Shown here piece by piece: positions 16,600-26,323 of a stretch of 64,000 nucleotides of DNA; position 1 is the first letter of the stretch; each line of letters begins with the position of its first letter. The stretch is taken from assembly GCF_004745805.1 (NCBI RefSeq), contig NZ_SRLQ01000008.1, forward strand, positions 124,001 through 188,000, in the 5' to 3' direction. The notes under the pieces were generated by a model that was not told the DNA's origin, did no database searches, and saw only the letters and a list, made by a program, of their open reading frames with translations. Source of the stretch: Mycolicibacterium sp. CH28 (GTDB taxonomy: Bacteria; Actinomycetota; Actinomycetes; Mycobacteriales; Mycobacteriaceae). The position numbers were made by a program, and so were the translations under genes.

Positions 16600-17372
16600 C
16601 GCGCGAACATCAACGCGCGCTTGACTTCCTGGATCGCCTTGGTGACCTCGATGCCGCGCGGGCAGGCATCGGTGCAGTTGAACGTGGTGCGGCAGCGCCA
16701 CACCCCGTCTACGTCGTTGAGGATGTCCAGCCGCTCGGCTGCACCCTCGTCGCGGCTGTCGAAGATGAACCGGTGGGCGTTGACGATGGCGGCCGGGCCG
16801 GCGTAGGAGCCCTCGTTCCAGTACACCGGGCAACTCGTCGTGCAGCACGCGCAGAGGATGCACTTGGTGGTGTCGTCATAGCGGGCCCGGTCGGTGGGGC
16901 TCTGGATCCGCTCGCGGGTCGGGGCGTTGCCCGAGGTGATCAGGTAGGGCTTGACCGCGCGGTAGGCGTCGAAGAACGGCTCCATGTTGACCACCAGGTC
17001 CTTCTCCACGGGCAGGCCGCGGATCGGTTCGATGGTGATAGTGAGCGGTTTGTTGTTCTTGGGCAACAGATCCCGCATCAGCACCTTGCAGGCCAACCGG
17101 TTGACGCCGTTGATCTTCATCGCATCTGAGCCGCACACCCCGTGCGCACACGAGCGGCGGAAGGTCAACGTGCCATCCAGGTAGCTCTTGACGTAGATCA
17201 TCAGGTTCAACAGCCGGTCGCTCGGCAGGCACGGCACCCGGTAACTCTGGAAGCCGGCGCTGTCGGGGTCCTCGGGGTTGAAGCGCGCGATCTTCAACGT
17301 CACCATCACCGCGCCCGCCGGAATCGGCGGAAGGGCGGGTTCCCGGGTGTCGAGCTCTGGCGAAATCGTCAT
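16596..17372 (-). CDS. sdhB: Succinate dehydrogenase iron-sulfur subunit
   Basis: 258 residues. Carries the 2Fe-2S domain (SCAHGVCGSDAM with LACK further on, about 70-95) and the C-terminal cluster motifs CILCACCTTSCPVYW (about 164-178) and CRTTFNCTDACPRGIEV (about 225-241) for the 4Fe-4S and 3Fe-4S centres. It relays electrons from SdhA FAD to quinone in respiratory complex II. It starts where sdhA ends (single-base overlap), and is the last gene of sdhCDAB. Confidence 0.96.
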   Translation of the reverse strand: MTISPELDTREPALPPIPAGAVMVTLKIARFNPEDPDSAGFQSYRVPCLPSDRLLNLMIYVKSYLDGTLTFRRSCAHGVCGSDAMKINGVNRLACKVLMRDLLPKNNKPLTITIEPIRGLPVEKDLVVNMEPFFDAYRAVKPYLITSGNAPTRERIQSPTDRARYDDTTKCILCACCTTSCPVYWNEGSYAGPAAIVNAHRFIFDSRDEGAAERLDILNDVDGVWRCRTTFNCTDACPRGIEVTKAIQEVKRALMFAR

Positions 17373-19126
17373 CAGTACTTGCGCTCCATCGGCTCGTAGC
17401 GGGTCTGCACCACCGGCTTGTAGTCCAGCCGGATCTCACTCAACAGATCGCCACCCTCCTTGTAAGCCATGGTGTGGCGCATGTAGTTGGTGTCGTCGCG
17501 GTTGGGGTAGTCCTCGCGGGCGTGCCCGCCGCGGGACTCCTTGCGGTTGAGCGCACCCACAACGGTGACCTCGGCCAGCTCCAGCAGGAAGCCCAGCTCG
17601 ATGGCCTCCAGCAGGTCGCTGTTGTAGCGCTTGCCCTTGTCGTGCACCGTGATTCGCGAGTAGCGCTCCTTGAGCGCGTGGATGTCGGTCAGCGCCTGCT
17701 TGAGTGTCTCCTCGGTGCGGAACACCGCGGCGTTGTTGTCCATCGACTGCTGCAGCTCGCCGCGGATATCGGCGACGCGCTCGTTGCCGTGTTCGCTCAG
17801 GACGTTGGCCACCCAGTCGACCACCATGTCTGCGGGGCTCTCCGGCAGGTCGACGAAGTCGTGGGCAAGCGCGTAGTTGGCGGCTGCGATTCCGGCACGG
17901 CGGCCGAACACGTTGATGTCCAGCAGGGAGTTGGTGCCCAGCCGGTTGGCGCCGTGCACCGACACGCAGGCGCACTCGCCGGCCGCATACAGGCCCGGCA
18001 CCGTCGTGGTGTTGTTGCGCAGCACCTGACCGGTGATGGTGGTCGGGATGCCCCCCATGACGTAGTGGCAGGTGGGGTAGACCGGCACCAGTTCCTTGAC
18101 CGGGTCGACGCCCAGGTAGGTGCGGGCGAACTCGGTGATATCGGGCAGCTTGGCCTCGAGCACGTCGGCGCCGAGGTGGCGCACGTCGATGTAGACGTAG
18201 TCCTTGTGCGGGCCGGCGCCGCGGCCTTCCAGCACCTCCAGCACCATCGAGCGGGCGACGATGTCGCGCGGGGCCAGATCGACGATGGTCGGGGCGTAGC
18301 GCTCCATGAACCGCTCGCCCTCGCCGTTGAGCAGCCGGCCGCCCTCACCACGCACCGCCTCGGAGATGAGGATGCCGAGCCCGGCCAGGCCCGTCGGATG
18401 GAACTGGTGGAACTCCATGTCTTCCAAGGGAAGTCCCTTGCGGAAGATGATGCCCAGTCCGTCTCCGGTCAGGGTGTGGGCGTTGGACGTGGTCTTGTAC
18501 ATCCGGCCGGATCCGCCGGTGGCGAAGACGATCGCCTTGGCGTGGAAGATGTGGATGTCACCGGTCGCGAGCTCGTAGGCGATGACGCCGGTGGCCACCG
18601 GACCGCTCGGAGTCTCGGTGAGTGCGATGTCGAGCGCGTAGAACTCGTTGTAGAACTCGACGTCGTGCTTGACGCAGTTTTGGTAGAGCGTCTGCAGGAT
18701 CATGTGACCGGTGCGGTCGGCGGCATAACAGGCCCGGCGCACCGGTGCCTTGCCGTGGTCGCGGGTGTGCCCGCCGAACCGGCGCTGGTCGATACGGCCC
18801 TCGGGGGTGCGGTTGAACGGCATCCCCATCTTCTCCAGGTCGAGCACCGCGTCGATGGCCTCCTTGGCCATGATCTCCACGGCGTCCTGGTCGGCCAGGT
18901 AGTCGCCACCTTTGACGGTGTCGAAGGTGTGCCACTCCCAGTTGTCCTCTTCGACATTGGCCAGCGCGGCACACATGCCGCCCTGGGCAGCGCCGGTGTG
19001 CGACCGCGTCGGGTACAGCTTGGTCAGCACCGCGGTGCGCACCCGCGGGCCGGCCTCGACGGCGGCCCGCATACCCGCTCCGCCTGCACCGACGATGACG
19101 ACGTCGTAGCGGTGTTCCTGAATCAT
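17372..19126 (-). CDS. sdhA: Succinate dehydrogenase flavoprotein subunit
   Basis: 584 residues. Rossmann motif VVIVGAGGAGMRAA at the N-terminus, and the covalent-FAD histidine in TRSHTGAAQGGMCAAL (His43). The substrate loop with HQFHPTGL (about 238-245) and the Arg-containing HGANRLGTNSLLD segment are present. Length is normal for the family. It oxidises succinate to fumarate in the TCA cycle. Gene order C-D-A-B matches the M. tuberculosis Rv3316-Rv3319 operon, the second succinate dehydrogenase type of mycobacteria (recalled). Confidence 0.97.
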   Translation of the reverse strand: MIQEHRYDVVIVGAGGAGMRAAVEAGPRVRTAVLTKLYPTRSHTGAAQGGMCAALANVEEDNWEWHTFDTVKGGDYLADQDAVEIMAKEAIDAVLDLEKMGMPFNRTPEGRIDQRRFGGHTRDHGKAPVRRACYAADRTGHMILQTLYQNCVKHDVEFYNEFYALDIALTETPSGPVATGVIAYELATGDIHIFHAKAIVFATGGSGRMYKTTSNAHTLTGDGLGIIFRKGLPLEDMEFHQFHPTGLAGLGILISEAVRGEGGRLLNGEGERFMERYAPTIVDLAPRDIVARSMVLEVLEGRGAGPHKDYVYIDVRHLGADVLEAKLPDITEFARTYLGVDPVKELVPVYPTCHYVMGGIPTTITGQVLRNNTTTVPGLYAAGECACVSVHGANRLGTNSLLDINVFGRRAGIAAANYALAHDFVDLPESPADMVVDWVANVLSEHGNERVADIRGELQQSMDNNAAVFRTEETLKQALTDIHALKERYSRITVHDKGKRYNSDLLEAIELGFLLELAEVTVVGALNRKESRGGHAREDYPNRDDTNYMRHTMAYKEGGDLLSEIRLDYKPVVQTRYEPMERKY

Positions 19127-19144
19127 GTTCGTCCCTGCGAGCTT

Positions 19145-19606
19145 CTAGGAGATGTTCGGATTGAAGGTCAGCAGCACGTAGGTACCCACCACCAGGACGA
19201 TGAGAATCGAGACCACCAGCAGCGAGTTCAGCCAGAACCGGGTGGAGTCCTTACGCGCGTAGTCGGCGATGATCGTGCGCATGCCGTTGCCGCCGTGCAA
19301 CTGAGCCAACCACAGCAGCAACAGGTCCCAGGTCTGCCAGAACGGTGACGCCCAGCGCTGCGCGACGTAGTTGAAGTCGATGCGGTACACCCCGCCGTCC
19401 CACATCAACCCGATGAACAGGTGACCCAGCGCCAGGAAGATGAGCACGACGCCGGAGAAGCGCATGAACAGCCATGCGTACTTCTCGAAGTTCGGCATGC
19501 CACTCCGGCGGCGCGGGGTGCGCGGGTTGTCCAGACCGGCCGGCCGGTCGTGGTTGCGCTCCAGGATCGGCGCGGGCGGCCCGAGCCGGCTTTCCGGCGC
19601 GCTCAC
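19145..19606 (-). CDS. sdhD: Succinate dehydrogenase hydrophobic membrane anchor subunit
   Basis: 153 residues from GTG 19606, which overlaps the sdhC stop by 4 bp (GTGA). A longer frame reading upstream would run through sdhC and is rejected. Three membrane helices are visible (about 47-68, 84-105 and 127-147). Motif RFSGVVLIFLALGHLFIGL contains the His expected near the quinone/heme region. Together with SdhC it anchors complex II in the plasma membrane. Confidence 0.9.
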   Translation of the reverse strand: MSAPESRLGPPAPILERNHDRPAGLDNPRTPRRRSGMPNFEKYAWLFMRFSGVVLIFLALGHLFIGLMWDGGVYRIDFNYVAQRWASPFWQTWDLLLLWLAQLHGGNGMRTIIADYARKDSTRFWLNSLLVVSILIVLVVGTYVLLTFNPNIS

Positions 19607-20025
19607 AGGAACCGCTCCGCCATGTGCATGCCGATGATCACCAGGGACGGCACCATCACCAGCAGCCAGACCGCGGCAACACCCCAAAGCATCTGTCGCT
19701 GATAGCGCGGTCCCTTCCACCAGAAGTCGATCAGGATGATCCGCACGCCGTTGAGCGCGTGATAGAGCAGCGCCGCCACGAGGCCGATCTCCATGAGGCC
19801 GACGATCGGGGCCTTGTAGGTCTCGACGACCTCGTTGTAGGCCTGCGGGCTGACCCGGACCAGCGCGGTGTCCAGGACATGGACGAACAGGAAGAAGAAG
19901 ATCGTGGCGCCGGTGATCCGGTGCAACACCCACGACCACATGCCGGGGTCGCCGCGATACAGGGTGCGCCGTCGCCGGGGCGACTTATCGCGCGGGGCCG
20001 GCACAACCGGTGCCGCAGTACTCAT
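19603..20025 (-). CDS. sdhC: Succinate dehydrogenase cytochrome b556 subunit
   Basis: 140 residues from ATG 20025, which follows a GGAGG-type ribosome-binding site. The family motifs SWVLHRITGATIFFFLFVHV (about 38-57) and LLYHALNGVRIILIDFW (about 92-108) are present; the latter includes the H-x-x-x-G-x-R that holds heme/quinone. Three membrane helices. First gene of the sdhCDAB operon, divergent from cdd across 184 bp that must hold both promoters. Confidence 0.93.
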   Translation of the reverse strand: MSTAAPVVPAPRDKSPRRRRTLYRGDPGMWSWVLHRITGATIFFFLFVHVLDTALVRVSPQAYNEVVETYKAPIVGLMEIGLVAALLYHALNGVRIILIDFWWKGPRYQRQMLWGVAAVWLLVMVPSLVIIGMHMAERFL

Positions 20026-20209
20026 CAGCGCCTCCAACGCACGTCGATGGACGTTTTGGGTGGACTCTAACTCCGTTTCTACGGTCCGAAGAATTACGGT
20101 GCAGGGACAAGCTGCGGCGAACCGGCCGATCTGGTCGGTCTGGCCGCTGCCCAACAGGTGTGACGAGGCGGCAGGTGAATGCATTCAGTACGGGCGCGGT
20201 GAGCAAGCC

Positions 20210-20623
20210 ATGACAACCGAAATTGACTGGAAAGCCCTGCGTAAGAGGGCAATTGCCACATCCCGGCAGGCGTACGCGCCGTACTCGCGATTTCCGGTCG
20301 GGGCGGCGGCGTTGGTCGACGATGGCCGGATTGTCGCCGGCTGCAATGTGGAAAATGTCTCATATGGGCTAGGTCTCTGTGCGGAGTGCGCAGTGGTCTG
20401 CGCCCTGCATTCGGGTGGCGGTGGACGGCTGCTCGCCGTCGCGGTTGTCGACGCCACCGGGGGCGCGCTGATGCCGTGCGGACGGTGTCGTCAGCTGCTG
20501 TTCGAACACGGTGGGCCGGAACTTCTCGTCGACCACGCGCACGGGCCGCGCCGGCTGGCCGACTTGCTGCCCGAGGCTTTCGGTCCCGCCGACCTGGCCC
20601 GGGTACAGCGGGAAACCTCGTGA
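20210..20623 (+). CDS. cdd: Cytidine deaminase
   Basis: 137 residues from ATG 20210. Zinc-dependent deamination of (deoxy)cytidine to (deoxy)uridine. Substrate motif CNVENVSYGLGLCAECAV holds the first zinc Cys and the proton-shuttle Glu (C-A-E), and MPCGRCRQLL gives the other two zinc Cys. This is the compact homotetrameric form. The stop overlaps the deoA start, so cdd-deoA-add is one salvage operon. Confidence 0.95.
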   Translation: MTTEIDWKALRKRAIATSRQAYAPYSRFPVGAAALVDDGRIVAGCNVENVSYGLGLCAECAVVCALHSGGGGRLLAVAVVDATGGALMPCGRCRQLLFEHGGPELLVDHAHGPRRLADLLPEAFGPADLARVQRETS

Positions 20624-21918
20624 CCCAGTTCACATTCGATGCGCCGACCGTCATCAGGACCAAGCGAGACGGCGGCCGGCTTTCGGCCGGCGCCATCGAC
20701 TGGGTGATCGACGCCTACACCCACGGCGGCGTGGCCGACGAGCAGATGTCGGCACTGCTGATGGCGATCTTCCTGCGGGGGATGGACCGCGACGAGATAT
20801 CGCGCTGGACGACGGCGATGATCGCCTCCGGCGAGAAGCTGGATTTCGGTGATCTGCGCCGCGACGGCAGGCCGGTGCCGACGGTCGACAAGCACTCCAC
20901 CGGGGGAGTGGGCGACAAGATCACCATTCCGCTGGTGCCGGTGGTTGCTGCCTGTGGCGCCGCGGTACCGCAGGCCGCCGGACGTGGGCTCGGGCACACC
21001 GGTGGCACGCTGGACAAACTGGAGTCGATACCGGGGTTTACCGCGGAGATTTCCAAAAGCCAGGTGCGCCAGCAGCTCTCAGGGATCGGTGCGGCGATCT
21101 TTGCCGCCGGTGAGCTCGCGCCGGCTGACCGCAAGATCTACGCGCTGCGGGACGTGACGGCAACGGTGGAGTCGTTGCCGCTGATCGCGAGCTCGGTGAT
21201 GAGCAAGAAGCTGGCCGAGGGCGCGGCGTCGCTGGTGCTGGATGTGAAGGTGGGACGCGGGGCGTTCCTCAAGACCGAAGCCGAGTCACGCGAACTGGCG
21301 GCCACCATGGTCGAGCTCGGCATGGCGCACGGAGTCCCGACGCGGGCATTGCTGACCGCTATGGACGTCCCGCTCGGCCGCACTGTCGGCAACGCGCTGG
21401 AGGTAGCCGAGTCGCTGGAGGTACTGGCCGGCGGGGGACCACCCGACGTCGTGGAACTCACCCTGCGATTGGCCACCGAGATGCTGGAGCTGGCCGGCGT
21501 CGACGGGTGCGATCCGGCCCAGACGTTGCGCGACGGGACCGCGATGGACCGCTTCCGCGCCCTGGTCGCCGCCCAAGGCGGCGACCCCTACGCCCCGCTG
21601 CCGATCGGTTCCCATTCCGAGACCGTGCCGGCACCCCGAAGCGGCACAATGGGCGACATCGATGCGATGGCGGTGGGGCTGACGGTATGGCGGCTCGGCG
21701 CTGGCCGGGCCCGCCCTGGTGCACCCGTGCAGTTCGGCGCGGGTGTGCGGATCCATCGCCGCCCGGGCGAGCCGGTCTCGGCCGGCGAGCCGCTGTTCAC
21801 CCTCTACACCGATACGCCCGAGCGGATCCCCGCCGCGATGGCCGAGCTGGACGGCGGCTGGAGCGTCGTCGACATCCCCGGGTCTATTCGACCCCTCATC
21901 GTCGATCGGATCACCTGA
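20620..21918 (+). CDS. deoA: Thymidine phosphorylase
   Basis: 432 residues from GTG 20620, overlapping the cdd stop by 4 bp (GTGA). Phosphorolyses thymidine or deoxyuridine to base plus deoxyribose-1-phosphate. The pyrimidine phosphorylase signature is present (VDKHSTGGVGDKITIPLVP, about 86-104), as is the phosphate/substrate segment SSVMSKKLAEGAASLVLDVK (about 190-209). Length is normal. A frame extended upstream was rejected because it lies inside cdd. Confidence 0.95.
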   Translation: MTQFTFDAPTVIRTKRDGGRLSAGAIDWVIDAYTHGGVADEQMSALLMAIFLRGMDRDEISRWTTAMIASGEKLDFGDLRRDGRPVPTVDKHSTGGVGDKITIPLVPVVAACGAAVPQAAGRGLGHTGGTLDKLESIPGFTAEISKSQVRQQLSGIGAAIFAAGELAPADRKIYALRDVTATVESLPLIASSVMSKKLAEGAASLVLDVKVGRGAFLKTEAESRELAATMVELGMAHGVPTRALLTAMDVPLGRTVGNALEVAESLEVLAGGGPPDVVELTLRLATEMLELAGVDGCDPAQTLRDGTAMDRFRALVAAQGGDPYAPLPIGSHSETVPAPRSGTMGDIDAMAVGLTVWRLGAGRARPGAPVQFGAGVRIHRRPGEPVSAGEPLFTLYTDTPERIPAAMAELDGGWSVVDIPGSIRPLIVDRIT

Positions 21919-23006
21919 TGACCACACCGCTGACACTTCCGATGATCCATCAGGCGCCCAAGGCCCTGCTGCACGACCACCTCGACGGCGGGCTGCGCCC
22001 GGCCACCGTCCTCGACATCGCCGGCCAGATCGGTTACGACGAGTTGCCGGCCACCGACGAGGTCGCGCTGGCGGACTGGTTCCGCACCGCCGCACACAGC
22101 GGTTCGCTGGTGCGCTACCTCGAGCCGTTCGCGCATACCGTCGCCGTCATGCAGACCGCCGAGTCGCTGCACCGGGTGGCCTTCGAGTGTGTCGAGGACC
22201 TGGCGGCCGACAATGTGGTCTACGCCGAGGTGCGGTTCGCCCCGGAACTGCATATCGACGGCGGGCTGTCGCTGGACGACGTGGTCGACGCGGTGCTGGC
22301 CGGGTTCGCCGACGGGGAGAAGGCCGCGTCGGCCGAAGGCCGCCCCATCGTGGTGCGCTGCCTGGTGACTGCCATGCGGCACGCGGCGCGATCCCGGGAG
22401 ATCGCCGAACTGGCGATCCGGTTCCGCGACAAAGGTGTGGTGGGGTTCGACATCGCCGGAGCCGAGGCCGGTTACCCGCCCACCCGCCACCTTGACGCCT
22501 TCGAGTACATGCGCGGTCACAACGCCCGCTTCACGATCCACGCCGGTGAGGCATTCGGCCTGCCTTCCATCCACGAGGCCCTGGCGTTCTGCGGGGCGGA
22601 CCGGCTGGGCCATGGCGTACGGATCGTCGATGACATCGAGGTGTTGCCGGATGGGTCGGCCCAGCTCGGCCGGCTGGCCGCGATCCTGCGCGACAAGCGC
22701 ATCCCGCTGGAGATGTGTCCGAGCTCCAATGTGCAGACCGGTGCGGTGGACAGCATCGCCAGCCACCCCTTCGACCTGCTGGCGCGGCTGCGGTTCCGGG
22801 TGACCGTCAACACCGACAACCGCCTGATGAGCGACACGACGATGAGCCAGGAGATGCTGCGCCTGGTCGAGGCGTTCGGCTACGGATGGAGCGATCTCGA
22901 GCGGTTCACCATCAACGCGATGAAGTCGGCGTTCACCCACTTCGACGAACGGCTGGCCATCATCGATGAGGTGATCAAGCCGCGCTATGCAGTGCTGATC
23001 GGCTGA
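21918..23006 (+). CDS. add: Adenosine deaminase
   Basis: 362 residues from ATG 21918, sharing one base with the deoA stop. Zinc hydrolase converting (deoxy)adenosine to (deoxy)inosine. LLHDHLDGGLRP holds the H-x-H zinc pair (about 15-17), and HAGEAFG gives another zinc His and the catalytic Glu. DRLGHGVRI and TVNTDNRLMS supply the remaining His and Asp. Inosine made here feeds DeoD encoded 9 kb away. Confidence 0.95.
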   Translation: MTTPLTLPMIHQAPKALLHDHLDGGLRPATVLDIAGQIGYDELPATDEVALADWFRTAAHSGSLVRYLEPFAHTVAVMQTAESLHRVAFECVEDLAADNVVYAEVRFAPELHIDGGLSLDDVVDAVLAGFADGEKAASAEGRPIVVRCLVTAMRHAARSREIAELAIRFRDKGVVGFDIAGAEAGYPPTRHLDAFEYMRGHNARFTIHAGEAFGLPSIHEALAFCGADRLGHGVRIVDDIEVLPDGSAQLGRLAAILRDKRIPLEMCPSSNVQTGAVDSIASHPFDLLARLRFRVTVNTDNRLMSDTTMSQEMLRLVEAFGYGWSDLERFTINAMKSAFTHFDERLAIIDEVIKPRYAVLIG

Positions 23007-23110
23007 ACCGAGGTTGCCGAATTGTGCGCTTGTGCCGCCCGAGCCGGGCCTTGGGCGCGTACGATGCCGATTCAGGCTGTGTCGTCAATATTTGCCGCGC
23101 CTACGTCGTG

Positions 23111-23126
23111 ATACGCGGATGCGTAT
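23111..23126. promoter_or_regulatory. Perfect inverted repeat before the MmpL gene
   Basis: ATACGC-GGAT-GCGTAT, 6-bp perfect arms with a 4-bp centre, ending 22 bp before the ATG. Size and position fit a repressor operator (TetR-like) overlapping the promoter. No regulator gene is adjacent, so the protein would act from elsewhere. Confidence 0.5.
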
Positions 23127-23148
23127 TCGTGCGATGTAACTTGGTGTG

Positions 23149-26100
23149 ATGTCCAAGCGCGCCATCTTCAGGGGCGTGTCAGCGCATAGGCTCTTCAGCG
23201 GTTTGGGCCGGGCGATCGTTCGCCACCCCTTGATCGTCATCGCGGCTTGGCTGGTACTGGCGGGGGCCCTGCTGGCCTTAATCACCCCGCTGGCGGTCGT
23301 TGCGGCCCGCAATCCCCCGGATTTCCTGCCCAAGACCGCTCCGGTGCTGCTGTCGGCCAAGCAGATGCAGGAGGCCTTTCACGAAGCCGACGCGGGCAAT
23401 TTTGCGGCTGTCATCCTCAGCAACGAGAACGGGCTGACACCAGCGGACGAGGACACGTATCGCAGTCTCGTCGCCAGGCTGAGGAGCGACACCAAGAACG
23501 TCACGTCGCTCCAGGATTTCGTCCATATCCCCGAACTCAGGGAGGTGATGACCAGCAAGGACCAGAAGGCCTGGAACCTGCCGGTCAGCATGGCCGGCAC
23601 GATGGGTACCCCGGCGGGTCAGGAGTCGTACCGGAACGTCATCGATACCGTCAAGGACGCGACCAAGAACTCGTCGCTGAAGGTCAATGTGGTCGGCGGC
23701 GCCTCGACCATGGAGGACATGAACGTCATCGGTGCGCGAGATCAGCACATGATTGAAATCGTCACCGTCTTGCTGGTGTTCTCGATCCTGGTGATCGTGT
23801 ATCGAAGCCTGATCGCGATGTTGATGCCGCTGATCACCATCGGTATTTCGCTGGTTGTCGCACAACAGCTCGTGGCCGGTCTCGGCGAGCTGGGCCTGGG
23901 GCTGGGCCCGCAGACGCTGATGTTGATGACCGCCATGATGATGGGCGCCGGAATCGACTACGGCGTCTTCCTGTACAGCCGCTATCAGGAGCTCACCAAG
24001 ACCGGGATGGCCTCCGACCAGGCCTTGGTCGAGGCGCTGACCTCGATCGGTGAGGTGATCGCCGGCTCGGCGGGCACGGTCGCCATCACCTTCCTCGGGA
24101 TGTCCTTCACCAAGATGGCCATCTTCGCCACGGTCGGGCCGGCCCTGGCGGTGACCATTGCGGTCGGCTTTCTGGCGTCGATCACCCTGCTCCCGGCGTT
24201 CATCGTGCTCGCAGGCCGGCGGGGATGGATCAAACAGCGACGCGACGTCACCGGCCGGCTCTGGCGGCGATCGGGCATCTTGATCGTCCGCCGCCCCGTC
24301 GCCTTGCTGGTGACCAGCCTGATCATCCTGGGCGGGTTGGCCGCCACCACGATGCTGACCAGGTTCAACTACGACGACCGCAAGAACTTGCCGACCGACT
24401 CCGCGAGTAACCGCGCCTACGAGGTGATGGACAAGCACTTCCCGATCAGCAGCACGCTGCAGCAATTCCTGTTCATCCAGTCGCCGAATGACCTGCGCAC
24501 CCCCAAAGCGCTGGCCGATATGGAGCAGATGGCCGCGCGGATTGCGCAGCTGCCCGACATCGACATGGTCCGCGGTATCACCCGGCCGACCGGCCAGGTG
24601 CTCGAGCAGGCCAAGACCACCTATCAGGCCGGTGAGGTGGGCACCAAGCTGGGCGACGCGTCAAACCTGATCTCGTCCAACGAGGGCAACCTGAGCTTGC
24701 TCTCCGGGGGCGCCGGGAAGATGGCCGACGTCCTGGGGCAGATCCGCATCCAGGTGGTAGGATCGATCGCCAGCGTCCGCGGATTGACCAGCGCACTCGA
24801 CGCGATGTCGCAGAAGTATGGCGGGACCAAGACGCTGGACGAGATCGACAAGACCGCGTCCCTGGTGACCAACATGCGGTCCCTGGGCGACGCACTGGGG
24901 CTCAGCATTCTGCGGGTCACCAGCATCAGCGACTGGGCTACGCCGATGGTCGACGCGCTGAACGTCAGCCCGCAGTGCGATGCGGATCCGGCGTGCGTGG
25001 GCTCGCGGTCCGACCTGCAGAAGATCGTCGATGTCAGCAATACCGAAGCCGTGAAGTCCATCGAGGACTTCGCCCGTGAACTGTCGGCGACCGACGGATC
25101 GCAGAAGCTCGACGACTCGGTCCACGTGCTGAGCCAGAACCTCCAGAAAGCCACGGCGGCGGCGCGTTCGCTCGGGGTGGGCCAGCCGGGCGGGGTGGAG
25201 AAGAAGCTCAACGAGGCCGTCCAGGGCGTCAACCAGCTCGCCGATTCGAGCCGTCAGCTCGCCCTCGGCGTGCAGACCCTGGTCGACCAGACCCGAACTC
25301 TCGGGTCGGGCTTGGATCAGGCATCGGACTTCCTGCTGGCGATGAAGCGGGAGGCGTCCGACCCTCCGATGTCGGGTTTCTACATCCCGCCGCAGGTGTT
25401 GACCATGGACGAGTTCAAGAAGGCCGCCAAGCTGTTCGTCTCCGAGGACGGACATTCGGCGCGCTACCTCATCCAGACGGCGCTCAATCCGTTCAGCACC
25501 CAGGCGATGGATCAGGTCTCCACGATCATCGACACCGCGAACGCCGCCCGGCCCAATACGCAGCTGGCCGGTGCCCAGATTTCGATGGTCGGGTTCTCGT
25601 CGATCAATGCCAACGTCCGGGCCTACTACGACGCCGACGTCGTCTACATCATGTGCATGACGTTGATAGTGGTCTTCGTCATCCTGCTGGTGCTGCTGCG
25701 GGCGATCGTTGCACCCCTGTATCTGGTTCTGTCCGTGGTGCTGTCCTACGGCGCCGCGTTGGGTCTCGGCGTGGTGCTGTTCCAGTTCATTCTCGGTAAG
25801 GAACTGTCCTGGGGTGTGCCAGGACTTGCCTTCATGGTGCTCGTGGCGGTCGGTGCCGACTACAACCTGCTGCTGATCTCACGTATCCGCGACGAAGCGA
25901 AATACGGTGTGCGGTCGGCGGTTATCCGAACCGTCGGCGCGACCGGCGGGGTCATTACTTCGGCGGGCCTCATCTTCGCGGCGTCGATGATGGCACTCAC
26001 CGCCAGTAGCGTGCTCACCGCAGTGCAGACGGGGTTCGTGATCGGTGTCGGGCTGTTGCTGGACACCTTCCTGGTGCGCACCCTGACCGTGCCGGCGGCG

Positions 26101-26298
26101 GCGGTGCTGATCGGTGACGCCAACTGGTGGCCGTCCAAACCGCCACGCGTCAAGCGCGAGGCCGCACGGCTCGCAGCCGCCGCCGCGGCGTCCGCTGTCA
26201 CGGCGCCCGTCGCGGTCCTCGACGAAGCGGCAGTGGACGTCGATGTCGAATCCGCCTGGGAATCGGAAGGCGGAGCGACCTTAGACGAGCAGGAGTAA
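23149..26298 (+). CDS. MMPL/RND-family transporter
   Basis: 1049 residues from ATG 23149 (GTG 23146 is directly in front). Resembles mycobacterial MmpL lipid/drug exporters: an N-terminal helix, a large extracytoplasmic loop (about 55-195), five helices (about 200-365), a second big loop (about 400-830) and a second five-helix bundle. Both proton-relay Asp-Tyr pairs are present: GAGIDYGVFLYSRY (about 267-280) and GADYNLLLISRIRDE in the C-terminal half. The acidic cytosolic tail after the last helix is about 60 residues. No MmpS partner or regulator lies next to it. Exported substrate unknown. Confidence 0.9.
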   Translation: MSKRAIFRGVSAHRLFSGLGRAIVRHPLIVIAAWLVLAGALLALITPLAVVAARNPPDFLPKTAPVLLSAKQMQEAFHEADAGNFAAVILSNENGLTPADEDTYRSLVARLRSDTKNVTSLQDFVHIPELREVMTSKDQKAWNLPVSMAGTMGTPAGQESYRNVIDTVKDATKNSSLKVNVVGGASTMEDMNVIGARDQHMIEIVTVLLVFSILVIVYRSLIAMLMPLITIGISLVVAQQLVAGLGELGLGLGPQTLMLMTAMMMGAGIDYGVFLYSRYQELTKTGMASDQALVEALTSIGEVIAGSAGTVAITFLGMSFTKMAIFATVGPALAVTIAVGFLASITLLPAFIVLAGRRGWIKQRRDVTGRLWRRSGILIVRRPVALLVTSLIILGGLAATTMLTRFNYDDRKNLPTDSASNRAYEVMDKHFPISSTLQQFLFIQSPNDLRTPKALADMEQMAARIAQLPDIDMVRGITRPTGQVLEQAKTTYQAGEVGTKLGDASNLISSNEGNLSLLSGGAGKMADVLGQIRIQVVGSIASVRGLTSALDAMSQKYGGTKTLDEIDKTASLVTNMRSLGDALGLSILRVTSISDWATPMVDALNVSPQCDADPACVGSRSDLQKIVDVSNTEAVKSIEDFARELSATDGSQKLDDSVHVLSQNLQKATAAARSLGVGQPGGVEKKLNEAVQGVNQLADSSRQLALGVQTLVDQTRTLGSGLDQASDFLLAMKREASDPPMSGFYIPPQVLTMDEFKKAAKLFVSEDGHSARYLIQTALNPFSTQAMDQVSTIIDTANAARPNTQLAGAQISMVGFSSINANVRAYYDADVVYIMCMTLIVVFVILLVLLRAIVAPLYLVLSVVLSYGAALGLGVVLFQFILGKELSWGVPGLAFMVLVAVGADYNLLLISRIRDEAKYGVRSAVIRTVGATGGVITSAGLIFAASMMALTASSVLTAVQTGFVIGVGLLLDTFLVRTLTVPAAAVLIGDANWWPSKPPRVKREAARLAAAAAASAVTAPVAVLDEAAVDVDVESAWESEGGATLDEQE

Positions 26299-26323
26299 GT
26301 CCGGGCCGGGTTCGAGCGCCCCG

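Noticed and set aside
17474..19348. 624-codon plus-strand frame opposite sdhA/sdhD
   Set aside because: Antisense to highly conserved succinate dehydrogenase genes; no recognisable domain.
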